Of a DNA stretch of 64,000 bases, positions 47,699 through 56,121 are shown piece after piece; the stretch's first letter is position 1, and every line of letters begins with the position of its first letter. The stretch is from a virus: IMG/VR virus record IMGVR_UViG_3300032246_001892, positions 1-64,000 of that record, one strand, 5' to 3'. A program made the position numbers and the translations under genes. The notes beneath the pieces were generated by a model that worked only from the letters and a program-made list of their open reading frames with translations, was not told where the DNA came from and did not search any database.

Positions 47699-49744
47699 AT
47701 GCCCGATCCGCTTCAAATTTCAAAAAACCAAGAAACCACAACGAATTCTATTAATTCTCGTTATAGTGGTATACAAATGGTTGACAGTAAAGTGGTCGAT
47801 CCTAATGGTTCTCAAACCACAGATGATAGATCTTTTATTACTGGTCAGAATTCTTGGGGAACTCTTTGGAAGATGGTTAAAGGTAATTTCTTGGTAAGAG
47901 CCTATAATAATATATCTCTTAATGCCAGTGGTGATGTTCATGTAACCGGTCACAATAAACAAGAAACTTTAACCGGAGATAAAGGTATATACGTAAAAGG
48001 TAAAACCCAAAATCTCTCTGGAGAACAAGAAGATTCACATAAAGAGGCTTTATCAGAATATCAAACAGTTGTAAATGAAATTACAAAAAATTCTCATGAT
48101 GCAATGCATAATACACAAGCAGAAAGAGTTGCTTGTCCTATTTGTGCACAAAAACATTTAGTAGATGATAAGAGTGATAATTGGGCAACCATTTTTGATT
48201 ATCTTAATAAAATTTGTCCAGGTTATCTTGCAGGTCCTTTTCAAGCATTTAGGACTGTAATGAATAAGGTATATATACCTTTCTTAAGTCAAAAAAATAC
48301 CATAGGCATGAATAGTGGTGAAGGATGTGGACCGGGTTGTGAAAATGGTATGCGTGAAGGATTATCTAATAAATTCCAAGCAAGTCAGAAGGCTGTTGAG
48401 AAAGGGTTTAAAGATAATGAAGATAAATTAAATAAAATATCAGAAAAATTAGGCAATCCTAGTCCTGTAGTACAAGGTCATAAAGACAATGAAGTACAAA
48501 TATATGGTCTTCCTGGGTCTGGTCAAGAAGTGAGTCCTTATGTACAAGTTAAAGGACAGTATAATACGATTCCTACACACTTCCTTGTTTCGCCTACTCA
48601 AAAGAATTCCTTAATTACAAAAACAAAAGGATCTTGCCCTAAGATTATATTTGTTCCTCCTACACAAATACCTACAGGGGCGTTGATGTTTAATATTCAA
48701 AACAAATTTGATATTATTACTGGGGTAGGTGGCACTAATATTATTTCAACAGGGGAGATAGCTTTGAAAGGAGGATCAGCTCATATTAATGGATCCCAAG
48801 GAGAAGCATCTATTACTTCTAACAATCTCACAACCATTGGAGGTAAAAATGTATTAATAACGGCAGATGATAGATCCGGAGATACTGGAGTCATGATACA
48901 ATCAAAGCATACCTTTGTAGGAGGATCTTTAAATGTTACTGGTGATGTGGCACTTAAAGGCCATTTAACTACAGACGGTGCTCTTTCAGTTCCTTATATT
49001 ATAGCACCTACACAAAGTGCAGAAACCACTTTAGCAGCTTCTTCTAAATACGCAACAGAGGGAGCTAATTGGGTTGGGGTTGGATTGGGTTTAAATACTA
49101 CAAATTTTGTAAAAGATTTAGCAACTCAGTTTTTATTAAGACCTAGTTTTGCAATGACCGTGGATGGTATAACTAAAATAACCATGGAAACTTTTAATTT
49201 AATTATGATGGCTAGAACATTAGAATGGCCAGTACCAACCGGCATATTCTGGGGAGTTGGTGCAGGTTTCGGTGTTGTCGAAGTGCAAGGATTTGTTTGG
49301 AACTTTACACATAATCATACATTAGCCGGAAATAGTCACACTCATCAATTTGATCAGGTAAAGGGTAGCTATTATAAAACATTACAAGGTTGGGGTGGAC
49401 AGAGAACTGCTGGTAGTCCAGCACCAACACCAGCACCGACACATGGAGATTATCCTTCACCAGGCCCTAATGCTAAGGGAGGTGGTTGTGGCGGTGGTGG
49501 TTTATATACCAAGGCACGTAACACGAAATATAATCTCGGGGATGGTGATCCTTTCAATGGTGGTAATTATGTGCCAGTTACTATTAATAGAAATCCGGAC
49601 GGTTCTTTAAACCCATCACCGTATTTTTCATGGACCGATACATACCCAGCACCTAAAATAACTCCTGGAGGTACAGATCCAAATACTGGAAATATTATCC
49701 CAATTACAGACACTACAATACCCAGTGTTTCAGCTAATTGTTAA
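47699..49744 (+). CDS. Tail spike/needle protein (VgrG/gp5 C-terminal-like)
   Basis: 681 residues. ITGQNSWGTLWKMVKGNFLV and the beta-repeat region (ISLNASGDVHVTGHNKQETL; IISTGEIALKGGSAHING; GGSLNVTGDVALKGHLTTDG) resemble beta-helical spike proteins. CPICAQKH and GEGCGPGCENG are Cys clusters. HNHTLAGNSHTHQF may bind iron at the tip. A Gly/Pro-rich end follows. Probably completes the puncturing device begun by the preceding gp5-like gene. Confidence 0.65.
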   Translation: MPDPLQISKNQETTTNSINSRYSGIQMVDSKVVDPNGSQTTDDRSFITGQNSWGTLWKMVKGNFLVRAYNNISLNASGDVHVTGHNKQETLTGDKGIYVKGKTQNLSGEQEDSHKEALSEYQTVVNEITKNSHDAMHNTQAERVACPICAQKHLVDDKSDNWATIFDYLNKICPGYLAGPFQAFRTVMNKVYIPFLSQKNTIGMNSGEGCGPGCENGMREGLSNKFQASQKAVEKGFKDNEDKLNKISEKLGNPSPVVQGHKDNEVQIYGLPGSGQEVSPYVQVKGQYNTIPTHFLVSPTQKNSLITKTKGSCPKIIFVPPTQIPTGALMFNIQNKFDIITGVGGTNIISTGEIALKGGSAHINGSQGEASITSNNLTTIGGKNVLITADDRSGDTGVMIQSKHTFVGGSLNVTGDVALKGHLTTDGALSVPYIIAPTQSAETTLAASSKYATEGANWVGVGLGLNTTNFVKDLATQFLLRPSFAMTVDGITKITMETFNLIMMARTLEWPVPTGIFWGVGAGFGVVEVQGFVWNFTHNHTLAGNSHTHQFDQVKGSYYKTLQGWGGQRTAGSPAPTPAPTHGDYPSPGPNAKGGGCGGGGLYTKARNTKYNLGDGDPFNGGNYVPVTINRNPDGSLNPSPYFSWTDTYPAPKITPGGTDPNTGNIIPITDTTIPSVSANC

Positions 49745-50460
49745 AGCTTGGTGTAATCAGGAAGAGGAGCTCCCATCATTTCAATAATGGTTGGGAGGTC
49801 TGCTTCACTTTCACCTGGAGTCGTTCCTAATCTTGTATAAGGAGTAACTCCTAATTGAGATGCGATATAATTCATTTGATCGTAGTAGTAACGATAATAT
49901 CTATTGCTTTGACCACTTTTTGTCAATTTAATGTACATCACCTTAATAAGTGACATATCTACTAAAGAAATAGTCCATCCTTTTATCACTTCTCTTTGAA
50001 GAAATGCTACAAAATTATTAACATGGTTTTGTAAGGTGACTGCTGATAAATTTTGGATGAATGTAATAATTTCTTGTGGTTGTATTACATTTAAATTGAC
50101 ATTAGATGAACAGTTTGTGGTGGTTTTAACAATAGGGTTTCCGTCGGTGTCACAAATATATTCGTTTATAATTTGACACCCACCAGCTGCTGCTACTTCC
50201 TCGTACAACTGTATTCTGGGAATAAATTCTGCATAAACTGCTGACAATACAATACCCAAAGACAATCTACCATCACCTACATCCATGAAGTCCAAAGGAT
50301 TTACGCCTAAATCATTGTTATCAACCTCGTTGTTTCTAATCCAAGGATCATACGAACCATCCCCTCCAAGTGCGTCCTGAGATAAATCCGTAAAAAACGC
50401 CTGACTATTAAAATTTAATGGATTGGATGTTAGATAAGGAAAACTAGTGGATAACGACAT
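49741..50460 (-). CDS. Hypothetical protein (239 aa)
   Basis: 239 residues. Contains GGDGSYDPWIRNNEVDNNDL and a long helical middle with Tyr-rich YYRYYYDQMNYIASQLGV. No family recognised. It overlaps the spike gene's stop by 4 bp in convergent orientation. Confidence 0.6.
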   Translation of the reverse strand: MSLSTSFPYLTSNPLNFNSQAFFTDLSQDALGGDGSYDPWIRNNEVDNNDLGVNPLDFMDVGDGRLSLGIVLSAVYAEFIPRIQLYEEVAAAGGCQIINEYICDTDGNPIVKTTTNCSSNVNLNVIQPQEIITFIQNLSAVTLQNHVNNFVAFLQREVIKGWTISLVDMSLIKVMYIKLTKSGQSNRYYRYYYDQMNYIASQLGVTPYTRLGTTPGESEADLPTIIEMMGAPLPDYTKL

Positions 50461-50468
50461 ATATCTAA

Positions 50469-50873
50469 TTAGTCTAAAAAGTTATTTTGCTGTTGCTGTT
50501 GTATAAAGATAGTTTTTAAGAACTCTAATATTGCGTCCTTGTCTTTTGGAGACTTGTAATGTTGTACTACAACTCTCTCACCATCGGTATTATATCCAAA
50601 TAACATAAATGTATCTAGATATTCTGTAATAACATTTCTTAAGACTGTTAAGTCTCTTATTGCTATTTTAGTTTCAAATTCTGATTCTTTGGACCACTTG
50701 TCAAGACCTTTCTGCAACTCAGCGTTATTAATAGCATTAAACAGATTATTTTTAATTTCATCCAGAGATTTGGGGTTTTTATGTGTTTGCAGAGAGGCAG
50801 AAAGAGAAGGAACTACTGTTAAAGATAGTTCCTTCTTTTTTGTTTTTTTAGGCCTTTTTTTAGGCTCCGGCAT
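50469..50873 (-). CDS. Hypothetical protein (134 aa)
   Basis: Start chosen at the ATG giving MPEPKKRPKKTKKKELSL, an extremely basic N-terminus; a longer frame reaches 50900. The C-terminus ends with a Gln run (FIQQQQQNNFLD). No function recognised. It overlaps the end of the upstream gene by 14 bp. Confidence 0.6.
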   Translation of the reverse strand: MPEPKKRPKKTKKKELSLTVVPSLSASLQTHKNPKSLDEIKNNLFNAINNAELQKGLDKWSKESEFETKIAIRDLTVLRNVITEYLDTFMLFGYNTDGERVVVQHYKSPKDKDAILEFLKTIFIQQQQQNNFLD

Positions 50874-51183
50874 AGGTCGAAGCCTTATTATTGATACCAA
50901 ATTTCACCAGGTATTCAACAATGACTTCAATTGAGCTGGTCCTAATCTTGAAATGATCTGGAATAAACTGACCTCCATCATGCATTTCAAAATACTCTTC
51001 ACCAATATCATTATGATTATTAAAACAAGTAATGAAGATGGTTGCTACTTGTGGATCTACAATAACCGTCCAAGAACGAGGATCCTGGAAACCATAGTCG
51101 CTAAAAAGCTTATCGGCTACGTATCCACTATCTCTCAGTCGCTTGATAAAGTAACTGCATGTTGTTATTTTGTTCTTTGCCAT
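50860..51183 (-). CDS. Hypothetical protein (107 aa)
   Basis: 107 residues of mixed alpha/beta pattern (KLFSDYGFQDPRSWTVIVDP; VATIFITCFNNHNDIGEEYF). Its placement next to the clamp gene and recurrent pattern suggest a conserved phage protein, but I know no function. A TAAATA element lies six bases upstream. Confidence 0.65.
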   Translation of the reverse strand: MAKNKITTCSYFIKRLRDSGYVADKLFSDYGFQDPRSWTVIVDPQVATIFITCFNNHNDIGEEYFEMHDGGQFIPDHFKIRTSSIEVIVEYLVKFGINNKASTYAGA

Positions 51184-51195
51184 ATATTTTATTTA
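51184..51195 (-). promoter_or_regulatory. Late-type promoter element
   Basis: Minus-strand TAAATA (51195-51190), six bases, ATG at 51183. Confidence 0.55.
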
Positions 51196-51206
51196 ATTAG
51201 TTGTGT

Positions 51207-51962
51207 TTATTTTACTAGAGCTGAAACAATATATTTCAACTCAACTTCATCATCTTCTTTATTTTGAAAGATGAAAACTTTATACTGATTATTAATTTTT
51301 ACTTTAATATCAGTTTTGCACGAAGCAAGATTTTTAAAGATCTCTACGTTTACAGGAAGAGCTTCTGAGATATCTGAACCAATAAATGAATCTGATATAA
51401 CTAACGTCATATTATCAACATTCTGTAATGTTCGGTCATTGATCTCTGCATATACCTTTCCTTCTTTGGTAAAGAAGTAGATCTTAGTAAGATCTGAAGC
51501 AAACGCATAACCTGCCATGATCTGTTTGATTTTACTTGTGCTTAAAACAAATTCTGTATCAAACTTAATCTGTGAAAATTTATTAAGATTTACAGGTGTT
51601 TCTCTAATAACACTGTCATCAACTAAATGGTATTTGAAGAAAGTCTTTTCATTATCTGGAGACTTAACTTCACACTTAATACTATTGATATTGTACTCTA
51701 TAGAGAACTCTCCATCATCTCCTAGACATTCCAGTCCAGATAGTAATTTCTTTATACTAATGAGATTTAGTCTTACTGCTTCATTCAAAGTGAATGGAAG
51801 CGTAGTTTTAGCGTAAAGAATCACGGTATTATCCGGAGACGAACAGACAGAATACAAATCATTCTTGTCTGCTTTTAACACACAACTCTCAGTAAGCCTA
51901 TTTACAGGCTTGAGTAACTTCTCTAAGAAGCTCTTAGGAAGCGGTATATGAATGGCTGACAC
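51207..51962 (-). CDS. DNA polymerase sliding clamp (gp45-like)
   Basis: 251 residues. IPLPKSFLEKLLKPVNRLTE and VKINNQYKVFIFQNKEDDEV frame two-domain clamp topology; size is close to T4 gp45 (228). The clamp tethers the polymerase and, in T4, activates late promoters together with gp33 and gp55. The start is GTG (51960-51962). Its presence agrees with the late-promoter pattern seen across the window. Confidence 0.8.
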   Translation of the reverse strand: MSAIHIPLPKSFLEKLLKPVNRLTESCVLKADKNDLYSVCSSPDNTVILYAKTTLPFTLNEAVRLNLISIKKLLSGLECLGDDGEFSIEYNINSIKCEVKSPDNEKTFFKYHLVDDSVIRETPVNLNKFSQIKFDTEFVLSTSKIKQIMAGYAFASDLTKIYFFTKEGKVYAEINDRTLQNVDNMTLVISDSFIGSDISEALPVNVEIFKNLASCKTDIKVKINNQYKVFIFQNKEDDEVELKYIVSALVK

Positions 51963-51975
51963 TTAAATTAATAGG

Positions 51976-52461
51976 TTAATTGGTTTTATTTTTTTCATTA
52001 AAGGTATTAAATACCTTGCCGAGCATTCCGGCCATCTTAGTTAGAGTAGCATTCATCCTTTCTAACTGAGATCTAATTGCTTGAATATCTTCATTGGTAG
52101 CTGCTACAGTCGGTTGAGGAGCTGCATTCTGTACTAATGGAGTTACGTTGGGTTGATTCGGTAATGATACTGGAGGAGGCATTGGAATCATCTGAGCTCC
52201 AATGGATGTATCAGGTACTTGCTCTAAGGCTAGCCTCTCTACATCTTCATAAGCCTTTAACATAGCCGGTGACACTCCTGTGGTCACCGGCTGGTTAAAG
52301 TTGGCTGGTTGGCCTACAATAGAAGCAACAAACTTATTCATGTCGATTTTATTAGCAGGGTTATTACTTCTCTCCATAGTCATATTATCTACTCCGTGAA
52401 GATGGGTTCCTACCATTCTGGCTAACATAGCCGCTTCGTATGCTTGTTGCTTCTGGTCCAT
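51976..52461 (-). CDS. Hypothetical protein (161 aa)
   Basis: Pro/Met/Gln-rich middle (PMPPPVSLPNQPNVTPLVQN) and a C-terminal coiled coil (IRSQLERMNATLTKMAGML). GAGG lies seven bases upstream inside the folE2 end, a normal operon-internal ribosome site. Function unknown; co-expressed with FolE2 and the clamp. Confidence 0.65.
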   Translation of the reverse strand: MDQKQQAYEAAMLARMVGTHLHGVDNMTMERSNNPANKIDMNKFVASIVGQPANFNQPVTTGVSPAMLKAYEDVERLALEQVPDTSIGAQMIPMPPPVSLPNQPNVTPLVQNAAPQPTVAATNEDIQAIRSQLERMNATLTKMAGMLGKVFNTFNEKNKTN

Positions 52462-52465
52462 ATTT

Positions 52466-53311
52466 TTACCTCAGGTCTCTACCTGCGTTGATTACACTGA
52501 CTGCAATAGAGGAATGGATACTCTCGAAGTGATTAACAATTACGAGGTAATCATTAATACGACCATCAAGATCAGTATCTAACTCTACTGCAACCTTACG
52601 GACCATATCTTCGACGAAGACTGGATTCTCATACATAAGCTCTGTCTGATAAGCCTCATCAACACGCTTAAGGGCGTTAACGATAGGTGCTGAGCAACTA
52701 CGCTCAACTGCACCAATAAGCTCCTCAAACCAATATACATCCTTACCGTCAACACCTGTGTGGTTGAGTTCAACGGTAACGTCTGCATAAGACTGCTGAT
52801 TATGAGCTCCATAATCACTGATCTCCTTAGAGCAGGGGCAGAGGGAAGCGTAAAGAACATTAGCGTGGAGATAGAACTTCTTCTCTCCGTTAATGAGTCT
52901 ACCCTCAAATGAACCTTGATAATCCATATGAGACTTGACCTTAGAGACTGGTGCCTCCTTGATCATGAAGTAATCAAACTTGATCTTAATGTAAGCGTTC
53001 TGAGACTTCAGACGATTCTTACACTCATCAAGGAGAAGATCCATAACCTGATCAATACGATGGGTCTTGTTAGCAAGAACCTCTTCAACCAGGATACGAT
53101 AGCGACTCATGTTTGTACCCTTAACCTCTGGAGTGAGATCGGTATACATACTAATGATTGCTTTAGTAGGGTTAATGGTTCCATCTTGTCTAATAATTTC
53201 CATAGGAACTACGATATTCCTAGAACCAACTTTAGGAATATACTTCTTAGGGAAACCATCCAGCGTATTTTGAATGTCTGGAATGTCGTCGTTTGTTTTT
53301 ACTCTTGGCAT
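52466..53311 (-). CDS. folE2: GTP cyclohydrolase IB (FolE2)
   Basis: 281 residues from the ATG giving MPRVKTNDDIPDIQN. SLCPCSKEISDYGAHNQQSY is the FolE2 signature with the metal-binding Cys; VPMEIIRQDG and EVLANKTHRIDQVMDLLLDE agree. The family turns GTP into dihydroneopterin triphosphate, first step for folate and for 7-deazaguanines. G+C content (roughly 35-47% in sampled lines) exceeds that of neighbours, like virion genes, suggesting strong expression. Starts in an AAC/AAA-rich leader similar to that of the gp32-like gene upstream. Confidence 0.9.
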   Translation of the reverse strand: MPRVKTNDDIPDIQNTLDGFPKKYIPKVGSRNIVVPMEIIRQDGTINPTKAIISMYTDLTPEVKGTNMSRYRILVEEVLANKTHRIDQVMDLLLDECKNRLKSQNAYIKIKFDYFMIKEAPVSKVKSHMDYQGSFEGRLINGEKKFYLHANVLYASLCPCSKEISDYGAHNQQSYADVTVELNHTGVDGKDVYWFEELIGAVERSCSAPIVNALKRVDEAYQTELMYENPVFVEDMVRKVAVELDTDLDGRINDYLVIVNHFESIHSSIAVSVINAGRDLR

Positions 53312-53339
53312 ATATTTGTTTGTTTGTTGTTTAATTGAA

Positions 53340-54206
53340 TTAAAGATCCTTGAGAATATCTTGGATACGGTCATTTTGATCTGAAAGAACATCGTTATTA
53401 TCATCTACAACTGTAGAAGATGCAACCGACTTTGTTGTAGTAGGAACAATATATTCCTCTTCAACTTCTAATACAGAAGCTACAGAAGCTGCTGGTGCTT
53501 CTTCCTCACCAAGGAAGTGAACCTTAAGCATCTTGTTAATGTCTTCTGTAGTCTTATGCTCAAAGATAGAATCAAGAGGCTTGAAAGACTTATAAATCTC
53601 TTCAAGATCCGTTGCACCTTCAAGAGGAGAAGCAGAAATGAACTTGGAAGAAACATATGTAGGATATCCACCCTCATTTGCCTCTACCTTGATACGGAGA
53701 TTACAACCCTTCTCTGAGAGATCAAAGATCCTAGATCCGAATTCATCTGCATCATCACCGCTAATAGCATCTGTAATGACTTTATTAAGCTGCTTACCAA
53801 AACGAAGAATCTTGGTCTGACCCTGATTGTCAGGGTTAGTTGGATCCTTAATAACGTAAACATTGGCTAACCAATTTTCATTACGCTTGATTGGAGCAAT
53901 GCGCTTAATCTCACCCTCATTATTGGTACGATAAATCTTGGAGCGATACTCATCAATAGGGCAACGTTCGCCATATGTCGTAGGACACAAGACTGAAACA
54001 AGTTGATTAGTGACAACACTCTTCCAGAGATGATGGAAGTAGTGAAAGAGCGTACGCTCTGGTGCTTCAATGTTAGGAATCAGGCGTACCAAATAGGTAT
54101 TACCAATCTCCAGTTTCATAAAGTCTCTGAATCCGCTCTCTGCGGTAGAAGACTTCTTATTAAGAGCCTCTTTAATAGACTCGAATAGGTTGTTGTTGTA
54201 TTTCAT
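53340..54206 (-). CDS. Single-stranded DNA-binding protein (gp32-like)
   Basis: 288 residues. FHYFHHLWKSVVTNQLVSVL followed by CPTTYGERCPIDEYR is the zinc-containing core of gp32-type SSBs. The acidic C-terminus (VDDNNDVLSDQNDRIQDILK) would contact replication partners. The leader is A/C-rich and unstructured (ACAAACAACATATG before the ATG), a context in which T4 gp32 represses its own translation; similar control here is inference. Confidence 0.88.
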   Translation of the reverse strand: MKYNNNLFESIKEALNKKSSTAESGFRDFMKLEIGNTYLVRLIPNIEAPERTLFHYFHHLWKSVVTNQLVSVLCPTTYGERCPIDEYRSKIYRTNNEGEIKRIAPIKRNENWLANVYVIKDPTNPDNQGQTKILRFGKQLNKVITDAISGDDADEFGSRIFDLSEKGCNLRIKVEANEGGYPTYVSSKFISASPLEGATDLEEIYKSFKPLDSIFEHKTTEDINKMLKVHFLGEEEAPAASVASVLEVEEEYIVPTTTKSVASSTVVDDNNDVLSDQNDRIQDILKDL

Positions 54207-54243
54207 ATGTTGTTTGTTTTGTTTTTGTTTGTTTAATATTATA

Positions 54244-54900
54244 TTAAGATGAAACCCTTTTCAACTCTTCTATAATAAAATTCTTAATTTTGTTTGTAGC
54301 CTCTTTAGTAAAGGCTTTTGTTTTTGGTGAATTGTGATATCTGGTTTTGTAAGCATTTAAATTATCTGTTAAATTAGGAGCCCATAAAGCCTGTTCATCT
54401 TCGCTTAAATTATAAACACTAGATAGATCACCAAGCTCCATTATACTATAAGGACTTATATTATGCTCCCTATAATGTTGAGTCCAAGCTGGCATTCTAC
54501 CAATTTTAAAATTTAAGTATTGATTCAGAGTTATTTTATTCCTGAGACAGAAAAGAGCAACGAAGCGTAAACTATCTTTAATCTTGTCTAATTGTTTATC
54601 CGGAGACTGACTCTCTAATTGTTGTTGATAGAGGCTATAAGTTCTAATTGCTGCACGAGTGATGAAAAATTTAAGTGGAGGGCACTTTTCATCTGGGTGT
54701 AATCCACGAGGAGCACCGAAGAATTCATCCCATTTAATATGAGAAAATTTAGCAAAGAAATTACTCAGTCTCTTGAGCAAGACTACATTTTCAGGAGTAA
54801 TATCTGAAAAATCTTTTCTAGGTTGATAAGGCAACCCATTACGGAAATGTTTAAGAAAGCAATTATATATATCTTGCTCTACTTTATTCAATTGATTCAA
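54244..54900 (-). CDS. Helicase-loader candidate (gp59 position)
   Basis: 218 residues, nearly all helical, basic; almost the same length as T4 gp59 (217). It lies between a small gene and the gp32-like gene in the order small gene, this gene, gp32, as in T4 33-59-32, and overlaps the upstream gene by 17 bp. Sequence similarity to gp59 is not evident by eye, so the name is a synteny-based inference. Confidence 0.5.
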   Translation of the reverse strand: MNQLNKVEQDIYNCFLKHFRNGLPYQPRKDFSDITPENVVLLKRLSNFFAKFSHIKWDEFFGAPRGLHPDEKCPPLKFFITRAAIRTYSLYQQQLESQSPDKQLDKIKDSLRFVALFCLRNKITLNQYLNFKIGRMPAWTQHYREHNISPYSIMELGDLSSVYNLSEDEQALWAPNLTDNLNAYKTRYHNSPKTKAFTKEATNKIKNFIIEELKRVSS

Positions 54901-55204
54901 TTTGTTTGGATTTTGGCTTGTTTAGTTTTGATCGGAAAATCTTTTTATAAATATTAGGAGTACTTCCTAAATAGGCACGCATAATATTTTGTAAACTATA
55001 GTCTCCGAGTATTTCAAAATATAATTTTTGCGTTCTTTTGTCTTCTATAAGGAATTTAAGAAAATTTAAATAATTGAATTTCTTGCCTCGTGCAATGCAT
55101 ACGAAAGAAGCAAACTTCATAGTAATGTCTTCAAATTCTGAAAGATCAAATACATCTGAAGGGTTTACATTTTCGTCTATCTGTTGTGAAGATGTGATAA
55201 TCAT
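54884..55204 (-). CDS. Small protein at gp33 position (106 aa)
   Basis: 106 residues: acidic N-terminus, a helical middle (ITMKFASFVCIARGKKFNYL), a Lys-rich end. In T4 the late co-activator gp33 (112 aa) occupies this place before gp59. The C-terminus lacks the LDFLL-type clamp-binding tail of T4 gp33, which weakens the match. It overlaps the DHH gene stop (ATGA). Confidence 0.45.
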   Translation of the reverse strand: MIITSSQQIDENVNPSDVFDLSEFEDITMKFASFVCIARGKKFNYLNFLKFLIEDKRTQKLYFEILGDYSLQNIMRAYLGSTPNIYKKIFRSKLNKPKSKQIESIE

Positions 55205-56091
55205 AGTGGTTTTAAATTCTTAGTAACTTCCATAAAGAGAGGTGTTATTTTACCTCCAGCGGCATATTCATGGCCACCACCTTCACATAATCTTTCTGCA
55301 AAAGCCCCTACATCAATAGGGTCGGTTTTAGTACATTGTCTTATAGATACCTTTTCGTTTTTGGTATTTATAAAAAAGAAAATATCTGGTGCATATTTTT
55401 GAATTAGAATATCCATTACCTGTGGTACTATTCTTTCAACCATACCTGCATATACTTTCTTCTGCTTTCCTCCTATGGTAAGTTCTCCATAAAAAAGAGG
55501 TATTTTTTCAGCTTCTATTGAAGCTTCTCTCTTTATAAAATCTATGGCTCTCCTTTGTTCAGGAGTTATTTTTTTAAATCCTTTACTATAATCTTTAATA
55601 AATTCTGAGAACTTATTACGATATTGAGACCAAAATAAAATGTTTAAATCGTAAGAATCTGGAATTTGTAATTTATAAGAATCAAAATCATCAGCCAAGG
55701 CTATTAACATTTTTTGTTCTTGTGTTAATTCTGGAGAGGAGTCAGCAAATAATTTCCTTACTAAAAGAGAATTTGAAGAATATTCCTTACACAACACTTT
55801 AGATTTATTAAATCTATTAACAAAATTTAATGATGTTTTGTGATGATCTATAATAGTAATATTACTTTCATTTAAAAAAGGTAAAAATTCTTCTCTTAAA
55901 GCAATATCTAAAACAAAGGTAGTTGGCTTATTATGAGTATTAGAAATATTATCTCTAATTTTATCTACTACTTCTAAATTATTGACCGGAAAATAATGGA
56001 AAGTATCATCAGGTCTTGACCACATTAATGTCAAAAGGCTTACAGCTCCATCTAAATCATTATGAGTAAATACGTGATAGCATTTTGACAT
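55201..56091 (-). CDS. DHH-family phosphoesterase
   Basis: 296 residues. THNDLDGAVS, FVLDIALREEF, ITIIDHHKTS and the C-terminal DHHA1 GGGHEYAAGGKI motifs. Such proteins are oligonucleotide/pAp phosphatases or RecJ-like exonucleases. The short length fits NrnA-like nanoRNases. It might clear short RNA or cyclic oligonucleotide signals, but this is speculative. A late-type element precedes it. Confidence 0.85.
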   Translation of the reverse strand: MSKCYHVFTHNDLDGAVSLLTLMWSRPDDTFHYFPVNNLEVVDKIRDNISNTHNKPTTFVLDIALREEFLPFLNESNITIIDHHKTSLNFVNRFNKSKVLCKEYSSNSLLVRKLFADSSPELTQEQKMLIALADDFDSYKLQIPDSYDLNILFWSQYRNKFSEFIKDYSKGFKKITPEQRRAIDFIKREASIEAEKIPLFYGELTIGGKQKKVYAGMVERIVPQVMDILIQKYAPDIFFFINTKNEKVSIRQCTKTDPIDVGAFAERLCEGGGHEYAAGGKITPLFMEVTKNLKPL

Positions 56092-56103
56092 ATCTACTAT
56101 TTA
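56092..56103 (-). promoter_or_regulatory. Late-type promoter element
   Basis: Minus-strand TAAATA (56103-56098), six bases, ATG at 56091. Confidence 0.55.
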
Positions 56104-56121
56104 ATATGAGGTTATTAACTT

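Noticed and set aside
53312-53404. Longer FolE2 start
   Set aside because: The extension translates the CAAA-rich leader and shows no family similarity; MPRVKTNDD at 53311 fits.
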